DNA from: Agarivorans litoreus
GTDB taxonomy: Bacteria; Pseudomonadota; Gammaproteobacteria; Enterobacterales; Celerinatantimonadaceae
Direction of reading: 5' to 3'
DNA: 64,000 bases
Assembly: GCF_019649015.1 (NCBI RefSeq)
Contig: NZ_BLPI01000001.1
Coordinates: forward strand, 4,266,934-4,330,933
The notes beneath the pieces are model-generated. The model did not search any database. It saw only the letters and a list, made by a program, of their open reading frames with translations, and was not told where the DNA came from. A program made the position numbers and the translations under genes. Shown piece after piece: positions 28,232 to 40,470 of this stretch (its first letter is position 1; every line of letters starts with the position of its first letter).

Positions 28232-29506
28232 ATGGCCGATTTATCTATCGAATTTGCAGGAATTAAGTCACCCAACCCATTTTGGTTAGCGTCTGCGCCA
28301 CCTACCGACAAAGCTTACAATGTTGAGCGCGCTTTTGAGGCGGGTTGGGGCGGCGTGGTATGGAAAACCCTTGGCGAAGATCCTGCAGCGGTAAACGTAT
28401 CTTCACGCTATTCAGCGATTTACGACAATAATGGAGAAGTATCTGGCTTTAACAATATTGAACTGATTACCGACCGAAGCCTAGAAGTTAATTTAAAAGA
28501 AATTGAAGCAGTTAAAAAAGCTTGGCCCGATCGCGCATTAGTAGTGTCGCTGATGGTGCCTTGCGAAGAGGAATCGTGGAAGAAGATAGTTAAGTTAGTT
28601 GAACAAACAGGCGCCGACGGTTTAGAGCTAAACTTTGGTTGTCCTCATGGGATGCCTGAGCGTGGTATGGGGGCGGCTGTAGGGCAGGTGCCTGAATATG
28701 TAGAAATGGTCACTCGATGGTGCAAAACCTACAGCAAACTGCCAGTGATTGTAAAACTTACGCCTAATATTACTGACATTCGTTTCTCAGCTCGCGCTGC
28801 TAAGCGGGGCGGCGCCGATGCCGTTTCGGCGATTAATACCATTAACTCAATTACTGGGATTGATTTAGACCAAATGTCTGCTCGCCCAATGGTAGATGGT
28901 AAAAGTACCCACGGCGGATACTGTGGACCAGCGGTAAAACCTATTGCCCTGAATATGGTGGCTGAAATTGCCCGTGATCCCGAAACTGCAGGATTACCCA
29001 TTTCTGGCATAGGCGGCATCGGCAATTGGCGTGACGCAGCGGAGTTTATTTCCCTGGGTTCAGGCAGTGTACAAGTGTGTACTGCAGCAATGATTTATGG
29101 TTTTAGGATCGTCACCGAGATGCAACAAGGCTTGTCTAACTGGATGGACAGTAAGGGCTATAAAAAAATTTCTGACTTCCAAGGTTTGGCTGTGCCAAAT
29201 ACCACCGACTGGAAGTATTTAAACATGAACTACAAAGTGGTGGCCGACATCGACAATGATAAGTGTATTGGCTGCGGGCGTTGTTACATTGCTTGTGAAG
29301 ATACCTCTCACCAAGCCATTGACCGTAAAGTTCGCGAAGACGGCAGTGTGGCCTTTGAAGTGATTGAAGACAAATGTGTGGGTTGTAATCTTTGTCAGAT
29401 CACCTGTCCGGTGGATAGCTGCATTAAGATGGAGCAAAAAGATGCCGATAAACCTTATATGAACTGGACTCAAGACCCACGTAATCCTTACAAAGATGCT
29501 TCTTAA
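28232..29506 (+). CDS. preA: NAD-dependent dihydropyrimidine dehydrogenase subunit PreA
   Basis: A 424-residue catalytic subunit: a dihydroorotate dehydrogenase-like FMN barrel (residues 1-310; NPFWLASAPPTDK, ELNFGCPHGMPERGMG, VKLTPNITDI, GIGGIGNWRDAAEFI) followed by a C-terminal 2[4Fe-4S] ferredoxin domain (CIGCGRCYIACED and CVGCNLCQITCPVDSC). It catalyses the first step of the reductive route for uracil and thymine. Length is near E. coli PreA (411). The gene ends the transcription unit; tRNA genes follow on the other strand. Confidence 0.96.
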   Translation: MADLSIEFAGIKSPNPFWLASAPPTDKAYNVERAFEAGWGGVVWKTLGEDPAAVNVSSRYSAIYDNNGEVSGFNNIELITDRSLEVNLKEIEAVKKAWPDRALVVSLMVPCEEESWKKIVKLVEQTGADGLELNFGCPHGMPERGMGAAVGQVPEYVEMVTRWCKTYSKLPVIVKLTPNITDIRFSARAAKRGGADAVSAINTINSITGIDLDQMSARPMVDGKSTHGGYCGPAVKPIALNMVAEIARDPETAGLPISGIGGIGNWRDAAEFISLGSGSVQVCTAAMIYGFRIVTEMQQGLSNWMDSKGYKKISDFQGLAVPNTTDWKYLNMNYKVVADIDNDKCIGCGRCYIACEDTSHQAIDRKVREDGSVAFEVIEDKCVGCNLCQITCPVDSCIKMEQKDADKPYMNWTQDPRNPYKDAS

Positions 29507-29636
29507 AAAGCAATTAGGCTTGCTCTGCTATGCGGGGCAAGCTAACAACAAGGAGAGATTACAGTGATCACAAGGTACAGTAATAAACCGGTGGCTTACG
29601 CGTTTTTAAAAATATTGGGGAACTTACCAATAGAGT

Positions 29637-29713
29637 TGGTATTCGCGAGTGGATTTGAACCACCGACCCCTACCATGTCAAGGTAGTGCTCTAACCAACT
29701 GAGCTACGCGAAT
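29637..29713 (-). tRNA. tRNA-Val (GAC)
   Basis: 77 bases including encoded CCA. On the minus strand: acceptor ATTCGCG / CGCGAAT, D arm TAGCTCAGTTGGTTAGAG, anticodon arm CTACC-TTGACAT-GGTAG with anticodon GAC, T arm with GGTTCAAATCC. Confidence 0.95.
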
Positions 29714-29727
29714 ATCGTTTTAGATTT

Positions 29728-29804
29728 TGGTACAACCGAGTGGATTCGAACCACCGACCCCCACCATGTCAAGGTGGTGCTCTAACCAACTGAGCTACGG
29801 TTGT
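29728..29804 (-). tRNA. tRNA-Val (GAC), second copy
   Basis: 77 bases including CCA, acceptor ACAACCG / CGGTTGT, anticodon arm CCACC-TTGACAT-GGTGG (anticodon GAC), T arm GGTTCGAATCC. It is 14 bases from the first copy and probably co-transcribed with it; the acceptor and anticodon stems differ in sequence. Confidence 0.95.
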
Positions 29805-29961
29805 ATAGTGAGGTTTTAGCCTACGCGGAGAAAGGTACTGTAACTGCAGGCATGCGTCAACTGCTGATAATGATTATGCGAACTGAATGTTCAATGATTA
29901 AACAGTGCTTCTGTAATTAGCATAAACAAACTCAAAAGCATGAAAAGATGTTGCCTTAAAC

Positions 29962-30954
29962 TTACGTGCAGCTATCAAGTATTTGCATCCATTGTTTTAC
30001 GTGTTTGCGGTTAGCCTGTTTAAATTCTAAATGTATAGAGTTTACGCGTACTAATAGTTCGGCGTGTGACTGCTGCATTAGTGGAGACAAAGAATTTAAA
30101 ACAGCATTGGCACTTTGATCGAGCTCGGCAAGATAGTCTTGCACCTTTACTGTATAAACCTTAGTTAGAATGTTACGTAAGATATCGTAATCGGCTTTGC
30201 TTTCTTGGCAGGAGAATTGACGAGCATCTAGCGCCATGGTGACCTTGTTTAACCAGGCACTAGTTGCATTAAGCTCTTGAAGGAGAGCCAAAATACTTGC
30301 GCCTTTTTGCAGCTTTTCACTTAACTGCAGAAGTTGTTTCTTGTTTATGCTGTGGCTGGTGACCAGCTCACCGTGTATGTGGCTCAACTCTGTTAAGTTT
30401 GTAGCAAGCGCTCTGTAGGAAGGAAGCGGATTTTTGCCAATAGCTTGTTGGCTAGACCACAAGTGCCTAATGCTTAGTTCGTTAACCAAAAAGTTGTGCC
30501 AGTAAACATTAATTGCTGCACGTTTTGTAACTAGTATGTGTTGTAGCGAGGCTTTTAGCTGAGGCTCAAGGTGGTTGTTGGCCAAGCAAGTTTGTAGCCC
30601 GGTTATCAAATCAATATGCCAAACCAGTGTGTAGTCGGCACTAGCATGTTTACCTAAGCTCGAATTCTTCTCGAAAACCAGTTGGTCTAATCCGCAGTGT
30701 TTAAGGGTAATGCTGTCTAGCAGTGATAGTGATAACTCTGGCTCTTTTTTTAAGTAGCTCCGCCAATAAACTTGCGGAAGTGATTCGGTTTGGTTCGGAG
30801 CCTTTATTGAAATGGAAAGCACTCTATTTAACCTAGCGCTATAATCTTGAAAAAGCCGCTCACTAAGCGGCTTTTGCCAATAAATTAGCCCATAAGAAAA
30901 TGCACCTATACCCAGTGCTAATAATGAGTAAACAACACGCTGTTTTTTGCTCAT
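29962..30954 (-). CDS. DUF3080-like membrane-anchored protein
   Basis: A 330-residue protein with one N-terminal hydrophobic segment (residues 8-25) and a helix-rich remainder that looks periplasmic. The C-terminal part (VQDYLAELDQSANAV, FKQANRKHVKQWMQIL) resembles the DUF3080 family of gammaproteobacteria; no enzymatic motif is seen and no lipobox is clear at the start. It overlaps the MATE exporter gene by 4 bases and is probably in its operon. Function unknown. Confidence 0.65.
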   Translation of the reverse strand: MSKKQRVVYSLLALGIGAFSYGLIYWQKPLSERLFQDYSARLNRVLSISIKAPNQTESLPQVYWRSYLKKEPELSLSLLDSITLKHCGLDQLVFEKNSSLGKHASADYTLVWHIDLITGLQTCLANNHLEPQLKASLQHILVTKRAAINVYWHNFLVNELSIRHLWSSQQAIGKNPLPSYRALATNLTELSHIHGELVTSHSINKKQLLQLSEKLQKGASILALLQELNATSAWLNKVTMALDARQFSCQESKADYDILRNILTKVYTVKVQDYLAELDQSANAVLNSLSPLMQQSHAELLVRVNSIHLEFKQANRKHVKQWMQILDSCT

Positions 30955-32348
30955 GCTTCCTTGTTTATTAAGTGAAGTTTGTCTGGGTTATTGCTCGCCC
31001 AAATTAGTCGCCAGCACAAGCCAATAGCGCAGGCAGTTAGTGCTAGTACTATGGCTATCCAAAAACCGATCACTCCCATTGGCTCTTCGGTTAAATAATC
31101 GGTAAATGTAAGTATAGATCCAACACCTAAACCAATTGGCCAAAAACTAATTAGGGTAACGATTAAAATGAAACGAGTATCTTGATAACCCCTAAGCGCA
31201 CCGGCACAACATACCTGCATTGAATCTGATAGCTGATAGGTGGCCGCTAACAAAAATAGTGGGGCTGCAATGGCAGCTACGGTGGTGTTTTCCGTGTACC
31301 AAGCGATAATGTCGTGACGAAATACGATAGTCGCAGTAGCTATAAACAAGGTAATGATAATGGAAAGAATAATTCCGCTATAGGCGCATACTTGCGCTTT
31401 ATCTAGCGACTTTTCACCCATAAAATTGCCAACACGAATAGTAAGCGCGATGCCAATGCTTAATGGCAACATAAATACCATTGAGGTGAAGTTAAGCGCA
31501 ATCTGGTGAGCTGCCACAATGTCTGCGCCAAGTGGCGATAACAGCAAAGCAATCATAGAGAACAGCGTTACTTCAAAGAATATGGCGCCGCCAATTGGCA
31601 AACCTAATTTGAATATTCGCGATACGATTGGCCAATCAATCCCTTGATATCGTTCAAACAAGTTAAGCGGTAACAAGGTTCTACTTCTGGTAGCGTAAAT
31701 CAGCATGGCTACAGCCATAAACCAATTAACCATTGCCGTGGCAACACCACAGCCAGCGCCACCGAGTTTTGGCATGCCAAACAAACCATTAATAAAGATG
31801 TAGTTTATCGGAATGTTTATTAGCAAGCCCATTATGCCAATCATCATAATGGCTTTAATGTTTGAGCAGGCCTCGTTCACTCCTCGCAATACCTGGTATA
31901 AAGAAAAAGCAGGCAATCCAAAACTAACAAAATACAAGTATTGCTTTGTTAGACCAACTAACTGCTCTTCGACATCCATAATGTTAAAAACATTAGGCGC
32001 AAACCATAAAATGGCCCAAGCAGCAGCGGCAAGAAACATTGAAATCACCAATGCTTGGCGAAATATGTTTCCGCCCTTATGTGCTTGTTTAGCGCCAATT
32101 TGATAGGCAACTAGAGGCGTAACAGCCATTAATATGCCTTGTAGTAACAAAATAATTGGGTTAAAAAAGCTAGCGGCAACAGCCACAGCGGCTAAATCGG
32201 TAGGGCTTACCGAGCCGGCCATAATTGTATCAACAAAACTCATACCGGTTATGGTAAGTTGAGCAACTACAATTGGCCCTGCTAGCCGCAGTATGGCAAA
32301 ACACTCTTTGGAAAATCGTTGTTTAAAACCCAGGAAAAAATGCTTCAT
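30951..32348 (-). CDS. norM: NorM-type MATE multidrug exporter
   Basis: A 465-residue cation-coupled exporter with twelve predicted membrane segments and the MATE pattern (RLAGPIVVAQLTITGMSFVDTIMAGSVSP at the N-terminus, GLPIGGAIFFEV near the middle). I take the ATG at 32348; an in-frame GTG lies 6 bases upstream at 32354. The start codon shares the palindrome CATG with the oppositely oriented ribE start, so the two genes have overlapping leaders. Substrate cannot be told. Confidence 0.9.
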   Translation of the reverse strand: MKHFFLGFKQRFSKECFAILRLAGPIVVAQLTITGMSFVDTIMAGSVSPTDLAAVAVAASFFNPIILLLQGILMAVTPLVAYQIGAKQAHKGGNIFRQALVISMFLAAAAWAILWFAPNVFNIMDVEEQLVGLTKQYLYFVSFGLPAFSLYQVLRGVNEACSNIKAIMMIGIMGLLINIPINYIFINGLFGMPKLGGAGCGVATAMVNWFMAVAMLIYATRSRTLLPLNLFERYQGIDWPIVSRIFKLGLPIGGAIFFEVTLFSMIALLLSPLGADIVAAHQIALNFTSMVFMLPLSIGIALTIRVGNFMGEKSLDKAQVCAYSGIILSIIITLFIATATIVFRHDIIAWYTENTTVAAIAAPLFLLAATYQLSDSMQVCCAGALRGYQDTRFILIVTLISFWPIGLGVGSILTFTDYLTEEPMGVIGFWIAIVLALTACAIGLCWRLIWASNNPDKLHLINKEA

Positions 32349-32967
32349 GTTCACCGGAATTGTTCAGAATAAAAGAAAAGTAGTCAAAGTCGAGTTATCA
32401 CCAGGATTCATGCGGCTCTGGATTGATTTAGCGGATACCGAAGGCTTGAAAGTAGGCGCTAGTGTGGCCGTAAACGGAACCTGTTTAACGGTGGTAAACA
32501 TTAGCGAACAAGGTGTTCAATTCGACTTGATTCAAGAAACGCTAAGTCTAACAAACTTAGGCACAATAAAAGAAGGGGATTTAGTAAATATTGAACGCGC
32601 AGCGAAGGTAGGGGACGAAATCGGTGGTCATCTTGTCTCTGGCCATATTCATAGTACTGCTAAAATAATTGAGTTGTTACCAACAGAAAACAACTTAGCG
32701 ATTCATCTAGCCTTAGATAAGGCGTGGCGCGACTATGTTATCTATAAGGGCTTTGTGTGTGTTGATGGCGCCAGTTTAACGGTTGGAAAATTGAGTGAGC
32801 AGGGGTTCTGGCTGCACATTATTCCCGAAACCTTGCGGGTTACTACTCTAGGTGACAAGCAACTAGGTGATTTAGTGAATATTGAAATAGACAGCGCAAC
32901 TCAGACAGCGATTGATACCATCAAAAACTTAGCGGCAAGCGGTGACTTGAAACGCTGGTTAAGTTAA
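32347..32967 (+). CDS. ribE: Riboflavin synthase
   Basis: A 206-residue trimeric enzyme that makes riboflavin from two lumazine molecules. It consists of two homologous lumazine-binding barrels, each opening with the family pattern (MFTGIVQNKRKV at 1-12; GHLVSGHIHSTAKI near 97) and with NGTCLTV / DGASLTV repeats. The true start is the ATG at 32347, preceded by AGGA; the frame is open further upstream. Slightly shorter than E. coli RibE (213). No FMN riboswitch was recognised in the short leader, which lies inside norM. Confidence 0.95.
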   Translation: MFTGIVQNKRKVVKVELSPGFMRLWIDLADTEGLKVGASVAVNGTCLTVVNISEQGVQFDLIQETLSLTNLGTIKEGDLVNIERAAKVGDEIGGHLVSGHIHSTAKIIELLPTENNLAIHLALDKAWRDYVIYKGFVCVDGASLTVGKLSEQGFWLHIIPETLRVTTLGDKQLGDLVNIEIDSATQTAIDTIKNLAASGDLKRWLS

Positions 32968-33167
32968 AAGTACTGCTCGTCGTCGGCGTCTACAAAGGCC
33001 AATAATTTATCGTTGCTTTCATCAAGCTGTAAACGGCAATGTATTGGGTTACAACATACTCGACAGTCTTCATAAAAGTCTTGGTCACCGTTACTCGCAT
33101 CCAAAATAAGGGGGGTGTGGTGACCGCAAGTTGGGCAAGAAATCATTTTTTCGACATAGTTTTTCAT
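32964..33167 (-). CDS. CPXCG-motif cysteine-rich small protein
   Basis: A 67-residue protein with CPTCG (residues 11-15) and a CRVCCNPIHCRL block near residues 35-46, as in the CPXCG Cys-rich family; the C-terminal end is acidic. Probably binds zinc; role unknown. The stop overlaps the ribE stop tail-to-tail by 4 bases. Confidence 0.75.
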   Translation of the reverse strand: MKNYVEKMISCPTCGHHTPLILDASNGDQDFYEDCRVCCNPIHCRLQLDESNDKLLAFVDADDEQYF

Positions 33168-33373
33168 AACAACTACTCCAATATGTCCACTGTCTAATTA
33201 TGGTTCAAAATGGTTAGTTCAACGAGTATCAAGATCAATAAACCATAAGCTATTGAAGTTATCTGCTCAGACCTTTAATATTGCCCATCTTTTAAGTGCA
33301 TTAAGTACTCAATTTTATCGACTAAATCATGTGATGTTTGGTAGGCATCACCACTGTATGAGCAAGGATAAAT

Positions 33374-35299
33374 ATGCCAGTTATTACTCTTCCTGACGGT
33401 AGTCAACGTCAATTCGAAAACCCAGTTTCAACTATGGATATCGCAGCCGATATCGGCCCAGGCTTAGCTAAAGCGTGTATTGCTGGCCGTGTAAACGGTG
33501 AACGTGTAGATGCCTGTGAACTTATATCTGAAGATGCTCAAGTAGCGATTATCACCGCTAAAGACGAAGATGGTTTAGAAATCATTCGTCACTCTTGTGC
33601 TCACTTATTGGGTCATGCCATTAAGCAAATGTGGCCTGAAACTAAAATGGCTATTGGTCCTACTATTGATAATGGCTTTTACTACGATATTGATTTAGAG
33701 CATTCGCTTACTCAAGAAGATATTGAAAACCTTGAAAAACGCATGAAAGCCCTGGCTAAAACTAACTACGATGTAGTTAAAAAGACAGTGCCTCTAGCGG
33801 AAGCCAAAGCGGTATTCGAACAACGCGAAGAACCTTACAAGCTTGAGATTATTGAAGGTATTGAGGCGAGTGCTACTCCTGGGCTTTACCATCACGAAGA
33901 ATACGTAGATATGTGTCGCGGTCCACACGTACCTAACATGAAGTTCTGTCATCACTTTAAATTGATGAAGGTAGCTGGGGCATATTGGCGTGGCGATAGC
34001 AAAAACAAAATGTTGCAACGTGTATATGGCACCGCATGGGCAGATAAAAAACAACTAGCTGCATACTTAAAACGTCTTGAAGAAGCCGCTAAGCGCGACC
34101 ACCGTAAAATTGGTAAGCAGCTAGACCTTTACCACATGCAAGAAGAAGCCCCAGGTATGGTGTTCTGGCATGACTCTGGTTGGACGATTTTTCGTCAGTT
34201 AGAAACTTATGTTCGTGAGCAGTTAACTAAGTACGATTATCAAGAAGTAAAAGCACCACAAATTATGGACCGTAGTTTGTGGGAGCAATCTGGGCACTGG
34301 GATAAGTATTCAGATGCAATGTTTACTACTCAGTCAGAAAGCCGTGAATACGCGGTTAAGCCAATGAACTGTCCGGGTCATATTCAAATCTTTAACCAAG
34401 GGTTGAAGTCTTACCGTGACCTTCCATTGCGCATGGCTGAGTTTGGTTCTTGTCACCGTAACGAACCATCTGGTTCTTTACATGGTTTGATGCGTGTGCG
34501 TGGCTTTACTCAAGATGATGCACACATCTTCTGTACTGAAGACCAAATTCAAGATGAAGTTGCTTCGTGTATCGACATGGTTTACGAAACATACAAAACC
34601 TTTGGCTTTGAAGAAATTGAAGTGAAACTTTCTACTCGTCCAGAACAGCGAGTAGGTGACGACGAAACTTGGGATAAATCTGAAAAAGCCTTGGCTGATG
34701 CATTAGCATCAAAAGGTATCGAATTTTCTTATTTGCCGGGTGAAGGTGCGTTTTACGGCCCTAAAATTGAATTCACACTTCACGACTGCCTAGATAGAGC
34801 ATGGCAATGTGGTACTGTTCAGTTAGATTTCTCAATGCCAGGTCGTTTGTCTGCCTCGTTTGTTGGAGAAGACAATGAACGCCATGTACCGGTAATGATT
34901 CACCGAGCCATTTTAGGTTCACTTGAACGCTTTATTGGTATTTTGACAGAGGAATATTCTGGTTTCTTCCCAACTTGGTTAGCACCTCGACAGGTTGTTG
35001 TCATGAATATTACTGATAAACAGGCTGATTTTGTCCATCAAGTAGTAAAAAAATTAAATAAACAGGGCATTAGAGCCATTGCGGACTTGAGAAATGAGAA
35101 GATAGGCTTTAAAATCCGCGAACATACTCTAAAGCGTATTCCTTATTTGTTAGTTGTCGGCGATAAAGAAGTCGAAAGTAATGAGGTTGCGGTTAGAACT
35201 CGTAAGGGTGATGACTTAGGGAAATTTGCAGTAGACAAGTTTGTTGAGCAAGTTAAGCAAGAAATCATCAATCGTGACAATAATTGTATTGAGGTATAA
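33374..35299 (+). CDS. thrS: Threonyl-tRNA synthetase
   Basis: A 641-residue class II aminoacyl-tRNA synthetase, normal length. It begins with a TGS domain ([14 protein letters not shown]), then the editing domain with [10 protein letters not shown], the catalytic core (motif 2 [26 protein letters not shown], motif 3 region [14 protein letters not shown]) and the anticodon-binding domain (about 535-635). It heads the conserved thrS-infC-rpmI-rplT block; its stop touches the infC start. Confidence 0.98.
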   Translation: MPVITLPDGSQRQFENPVSTMDIAADIGPGLAKACIAGRVNGERVDACELISEDAQVAIITAKDEDGLEIIRHSCAHLLGHAIKQMWPETKMAIGPTIDNGFYYDIDLEHSLTQEDIENLEKRMKALAKTNYDVVKKTVPLAEAKAVFEQREEPYKLEIIEGIEASATPGLYHHEEYVDMCRGPHVPNMKFCHHFKLMKVAGAYWRGDSKNKMLQRVYGTAWADKKQLAAYLKRLEEAAKRDHRKIGKQLDLYHMQEEAPGMVFWHDSGWTIFRQLETYVREQLTKYDYQEVKAPQIMDRSLWEQSGHWDKYSDAMFTTQSESREYAVKPMNCPGHIQIFNQGLKSYRDLPLRMAEFGSCHRNEPSGSLHGLMRVRGFTQDDAHIFCTEDQIQDEVASCIDMVYETYKTFGFEEIEVKLSTRPEQRVGDDETWDKSEKALADALASKGIEFSYLPGEGAFYGPKIEFTLHDCLDRAWQCGTVQLDFSMPGRLSASFVGEDNERHVPVMIHRAILGSLERFIGILTEEYSGFFPTWLAPRQVVVMNITDKQADFVHQVVKKLNKQGIRAIADLRNEKIGFKIREHTLKRIPYLLVVGDKEVESNEVAVRTRKGDDLGKFAVDKFVEQVKQEIINRDNNCIEV

Positions 35300-35845
35300 A
35301 TTATAAAAACCGGAAGACGTGGTCAGCAACAAGCTGCAAGAGCACATAAGATAAATGAAGAAATTCAAGCTCAAGAAGTACGCCTTAATGGCTTAGATGG
35401 CGAGTCCATTGGCATTGTAAGTTTGAATGAAGCGCTAAACATTGCCGAAGAGTCTGGCGTAGATTTAGTTGAAATTAGTCCGAATGCTGAACCACCTGTT
35501 TGTCGGGTCATGGATTACGGTAAGTTCATTTACGAAAAGAGTAAATCTGTAAAAGAACAGAAGAAGAAGCAAAAACAGATCCAGGTTAAGGAAATAAAAT
35601 TCCGACCAGGAACTGACGAAGGCGACTATCAGGTAAAACTACGCAACCTGGTTCGCTTTCTAGAAGAGGGTAATAAAGCTAAAGTAACGCTACGTTTCCG
35701 TGGTCGTGAAATGGCACACCAAAGCTTAGGCTTTGATCTTTTAAATCGCATTAAAGGTGATTTAGAAGAGCTAGCAGTTGTGGAAGCTTTTCCAAAAATG
35801 GAAGGTCGCCAAGCTGTTATGGTGTTAGGCCCTAAAAAGAAGTAA
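35300..35845 (+). CDS. infC: Translation initiation factor IF-3 (non-AUG start)
   Basis: A 181-residue IF-3, which keeps ribosomal subunits apart and checks start codons. The first in-frame ATG (35423) would remove the conserved N-terminus ([25 protein letters not shown]), so the start must be upstream: ATT at 35300 directly after the thrS stop, or the next codon ATA at 35303. GAGG at 35291-35294 is the ribosome-binding site. Rare AUU starts are the known basis of infC autoregulation in E. coli. The downstream blocks [23 protein letters not shown] and [14 protein letters not shown] are typical. Confidence 0.96.
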   Translation: MIKTGRRGQQQAARAHKINEEIQAQEVRLNGLDGESIGIVSLNEALNIAEESGVDLVEISPNAEPPVCRVMDYGKFIYEKSKSVKEQKKKQKQIQVKEIKFRPGTDEGDYQVKLRNLVRFLEEGNKAKVTLRFRGREMAHQSLGFDLLNRIKGDLEELAVVEAFPKMEGRQAVMVLGPKKK

Positions 35846-35866
35846 CTAAGGCATCCAAGTAACAAG

Positions 35867-35895
35867 CAGCTTACTTTAACGAGTAAGCTGTTTTT
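35867..35895 (+). terminator. Terminator or attenuator between infC and rpmI
   Basis: Stem CAGCTTACT / AGTAAGCTG with a 6-base loop, then TTTTT. It lies 21 bases after infC inside the block, so it probably lowers read-through into rpmI-rplT. Confidence 0.7.
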
Positions 35896-35945
35896 GTTCG
35901 CCTTTAGTTATATGTTGTTAAACTCGCAATGCGGAGTGCATGTAA

Positions 35946-36143
35946 ATGCCAAAAATGAAATCGAACAAAGGCGCAGCTAAGCGCTTTAAGAAAACTGCTT
36001 CTGGTGGTTTTAAATACAAACAAGCTGGTCTTCGTCACATCCTGACTAAGCGCCGTACTAAGGTAAAACGTCACCTTCGTCCGAAGGGTATGATTGCTGC
36101 ATCTGATGTTGCATCAATTGTTCGCATGTTGCCGTACGCATAA
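35946..36143 (+). CDS. rpmI: 50S ribosomal protein L35
   Basis: A 65-residue, very basic protein ([16 protein letters not shown], then [18 protein letters not shown]), the normal size for L35. It is followed 18 bases later by rplT; in E. coli L20 represses this pair at the mRNA level. Confidence 0.98.
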   Translation: MPKMKSNKGAAKRFKKTASGGFKYKQAGLRHILTKRRTKVKRHLRPKGMIAASDVASIVRMLPYA

Positions 36144-36149
36144 GTTTAG

Positions 36150-36515
<366 letters not shown>

Positions 36516-36531
36516 GTTTTATCAAGTTTGT

Positions 36532-36559
36532 AAAAAGGGAGCTTAGGCTCCCTTTTTTT
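36532..36559 (+). terminator. Terminator after rplT
   Basis: Stem GGGAGC-TTAG-GCTCCC flanked by A-run and T-run (CCCTTTTTTTA), 16 bases after the rplT stop. The following stretch to pheS (about 215 bp) holds the pheST promoter; no Phe-rich leader peptide was recognised. Confidence 0.9.
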
Positions 36560-36739
36560 ATTACCATTTTTTCAACAAATTTGGCCTTAATCTCAGCAGT
36601 TTAAAGCATCAACTTCCATTACATTTTAGCGTCTGCTCAAATACCCAACAAACTCCTATAAAAATCCTTAGCAAACAAGCTTCCGCGCTAGCCATCAGCG
36701 ACTCATTAAAGTACTATTTCCGGTCTTATTAAATACTAA

Positions 36740-37756
<1,017 letters not shown>

Positions 37757-37768
37757 GGGTTAATTGAG

Positions 37769-40156
37769 ATGAAATTTAGTGAATCCTGGCTAAGAGAGTG
37801 GGTTAACCCTAGTAATTCTCGCGACGAGTTAGCAGAACAAATTACTATGGCCGGCCTGGAAGTTGATGGCATAGAGCCAGTAGCGGCTGATTTTAACGGT
37901 GTAGTTATTGGCGAAGTGGTTGAATGTGGCCAACATCCCGATGCAGATAAACTTCGTGTTACCAAAATCAATATTGGCGCTGAAGAGTTGCTTGATATTG
38001 TATGTGGCGCACCAAACTGCCGACAAGGTCTAAAAGTAGCCGTTGCAACTGTTGGAGCAGTATTACCGGGCGACTTTAAAATCAAAAAAGCGAAGTTACG
38101 TGGGCAGCCCTCTCATGGCATGCTTTGCGCCTACAGCGAACTGGGCATTAGTGACGAATCCGACGGTATTATGGAATTGCCTAGTGATGCTCCAATCGGT
38201 ACCGATTTACGTGACTACTTAAAGCTAGATGATGTAATCATTGAAGTAGATTTAACGCCTAACCGCGCAGATTGTTTAAGCCTACGAGGTTTAGCGCGAG
38301 AAGTTGGTGTACTAAATCAGTTAGACGTAGCAGAACCACAATGGCAAAACGCTGAAGTAACAATTAACGACACGTTTACAGTAAATGTTGAAGCTACCGA
38401 ACAATGCCCACGTTATTTAGGTCGTGTAATTAAAGGCGTAAATGTAAAAGCAGCAACACCGCTATGGATGCAAGAGCGCCTGCGCCGCAGTGGCATTCGC
38501 TCAATCGATCCGGTTGTAGATATCACCAATTACGTGTTAGTTGAGCAAGGGCAACCTATGCATGCCTTTGATTTAGCTAAACTAACAGGCTCTATTGATG
38601 TACGTTTAGCTAACGATGGTGAAAAGCTGGTTTTACTCGACGGTAATGAAGTTGAGCTTAAAGAAAACACCTTAGCTATTTGTGACCAAACTGGTCCAAT
38701 TGCAATGGCGGGGATTTTTGGTGGCGAGAAAACTGGTGTAACTGAAACTAGCCAAGACATTTTCTTAGAGTGTGCTTTCTTCAGTAAATTGGCGATTACC
38801 GGTAGAGCGAGACAGTATGGTTTGCATACAGACTCATCACACCGTTATGAGCGAGGCGTAGATTACCAACTACAAAACCAAGCTATTGAGCGCGCTACTC
38901 AACTTCTTGTTGAAATTTGTGGCGGTGAAGTTGGCCCTGTTGTTGAGTCTGGTGACCAAACTAAATTACCTAAAGCGAAGACAATTACTCTACGCCACGC
39001 GCGCTTGGAAAAAGTTGTTGGTTATAACTTTGCTAAACAGCAAGTTAGTGAAATCCTCACTCGCTTAGGTATGTCGGTAACAGAAACAGAACAAGGTTGG
39101 GATGCGACAGCGCCTAGCTATCGTTTTGATATGGATATTGAAGAAGACCTAATCGAAGAAGTTGCTCGTATTTACGGTTACAACAACATTCCAAATGTTT
39201 CTCCAGTTGCTTCATTAAAAATGAGTCAACATCAAGAAATTGAGCTGCCAGCAACAAAATTACGTCAGCTACTTTGCGCCCGCGGCTACCAAGAAGCAGT
39301 GACTTACAGCTTTGTAGACCCTAAGCGTCAACAACTGTTGCACCCACAGCAACAAACAATGGTATTGCCACACCCAATTTCTGTAGAAATGTCGGTAATG
39401 CGCTTAAGTTTATTGACCGGATTGTTAGACACGGTTTCTTACAACCAAAAGCGTCAGCAATCTCGTGTTCGAGTATTTGAGTCCGGTTTACGTTTTGTTC
39501 CTGACCAAAATGCCGAAAATGGTGTTAGCCAAACACCAATGCTTGCAGGTGTAATTAGTGGTAATGCTAATCAAGAAGCTTGGAACAGCACTGAACGAGA
39601 ACTCGATTTCTTCGATATCAAAGGTGATGTAGAAGCGCTGATTCAACAAACTGTTGATGCAGATTCTTTTAGCTTTGAAGCCACCCAGAACCCAGCGCTA
39701 CATCCTGGGCAAGCGGCAAACATTTTGCGCAACGGAGAAGTGGTTGGTTACGTTGGTGCTTTGCATCCTCAGCATCTTAAAGCATTTGGCTTGAGTGGTA
39801 AGATATTTGTGTTCGAATTGGTATTAGCCGCCGTTACTCAGCGTAAATTACCAGATGCCCAGCCAGTTTCTAAGTTCCCGGCTAACCGTCGCGACCTTGC
39901 TTTATTGGTATCGCAACAGGTAAAAGCTAGCGATTTATTAAATTGCATTAAGAAAGTTGGCGGAAATCAATTAGTTGGCGTAAACTTATTCGATGTATAC
40001 AAAGGGAAAGGCATTGCAGACGATATGCAAAGTATTGCGATCAGTTTAACCTTGCAAGAGCAAAGCCGTACCCTAGAAGAAAAAGAGATTGCCGCTACAG
40101 TTGATAGCATTGTAGAGGCGTTACGTACAGAGTTTGACGCATCCTTGAGGGACTAG
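37769..40156 (+). CDS. pheT: Phenylalanyl-tRNA synthetase beta subunit
   Basis: A 795-residue subunit, same size as E. coli. It starts with the family block [13 protein letters not shown], has a tRNA-binding OB domain (residues 40-150), the B3/B4 editing region, and the C-terminal FDX-ACB domain ([16 protein letters not shown] from about residue 702). Co-transcribed with pheS and ihfA (2-base gap). Confidence 0.98.
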   Translation: MKFSESWLREWVNPSNSRDELAEQITMAGLEVDGIEPVAADFNGVVIGEVVECGQHPDADKLRVTKINIGAEELLDIVCGAPNCRQGLKVAVATVGAVLPGDFKIKKAKLRGQPSHGMLCAYSELGISDESDGIMELPSDAPIGTDLRDYLKLDDVIIEVDLTPNRADCLSLRGLAREVGVLNQLDVAEPQWQNAEVTINDTFTVNVEATEQCPRYLGRVIKGVNVKAATPLWMQERLRRSGIRSIDPVVDITNYVLVEQGQPMHAFDLAKLTGSIDVRLANDGEKLVLLDGNEVELKENTLAICDQTGPIAMAGIFGGEKTGVTETSQDIFLECAFFSKLAITGRARQYGLHTDSSHRYERGVDYQLQNQAIERATQLLVEICGGEVGPVVESGDQTKLPKAKTITLRHARLEKVVGYNFAKQQVSEILTRLGMSVTETEQGWDATAPSYRFDMDIEEDLIEEVARIYGYNNIPNVSPVASLKMSQHQEIELPATKLRQLLCARGYQEAVTYSFVDPKRQQLLHPQQQTMVLPHPISVEMSVMRLSLLTGLLDTVSYNQKRQQSRVRVFESGLRFVPDQNAENGVSQTPMLAGVISGNANQEAWNSTERELDFFDIKGDVEALIQQTVDADSFSFEATQNPALHPGQAANILRNGEVVGYVGALHPQHLKAFGLSGKIFVFELVLAAVTQRKLPDAQPVSKFPANRRDLALLVSQQVKASDLLNCIKKVGGNQLVGVNLFDVYKGKGIADDMQSIAISLTLQEQSRTLEEKEIAATVDSIVEALRTEFDASLRD

Positions 40157-40158
40157 TT

Positions 40159-40452
40159 ATGGCATTAACTAAAGCTGACCTGGCAGAAAATTTATTTGAA
40201 AACTTAGGCTTTAGCAAAAGAGAGTCTAAAGAAGTTGTTGAAGCTTTTTTTGAAGAAATACGGGTGGCTTTGGAAAGTGGGGAACAAGTCAAAATTTCCG
40301 GTTTCGGTAACTTTGATCTAAGGGAGAAGAATCAACGCCCTGGTCGTAACCCGAAAACGGGAGAAGACATCCCCATCTCTGCGCGTCGAGTAGTCACCTT
40401 TAGACCTGGGCAAAAGCTCAAGAGTAGGGTAGAGAACGCCGAACCTAAATAG
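40159..40452 (+). CDS. ihfA: Integration host factor alpha subunit
   Basis: A 97-residue nucleoid protein that bends DNA as a heterodimer with IhfB. The DNA-intercalating arm with [20 protein letters not shown] is clear. IHF is also the usual architectural partner at sigma-54 promoters such as those of the nif genes. Starts 2 bases after pheT. Confidence 0.97.
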   Translation: MALTKADLAENLFENLGFSKRESKEVVEAFFEEIRVALESGEQVKISGFGNFDLREKNQRPGRNPKTGEDIPISARRVVTFRPGQKLKSRVENAEPK

Positions 40453-40470
40453 ATGTTTAGGGTATTAAAA

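Noticed and set aside
29512..29548. Hairpin after preA (GCTTGCTC / GGGCAAGC)
   Set aside because: Has a wobble pair and no T-run; not strong enough to call a terminator.
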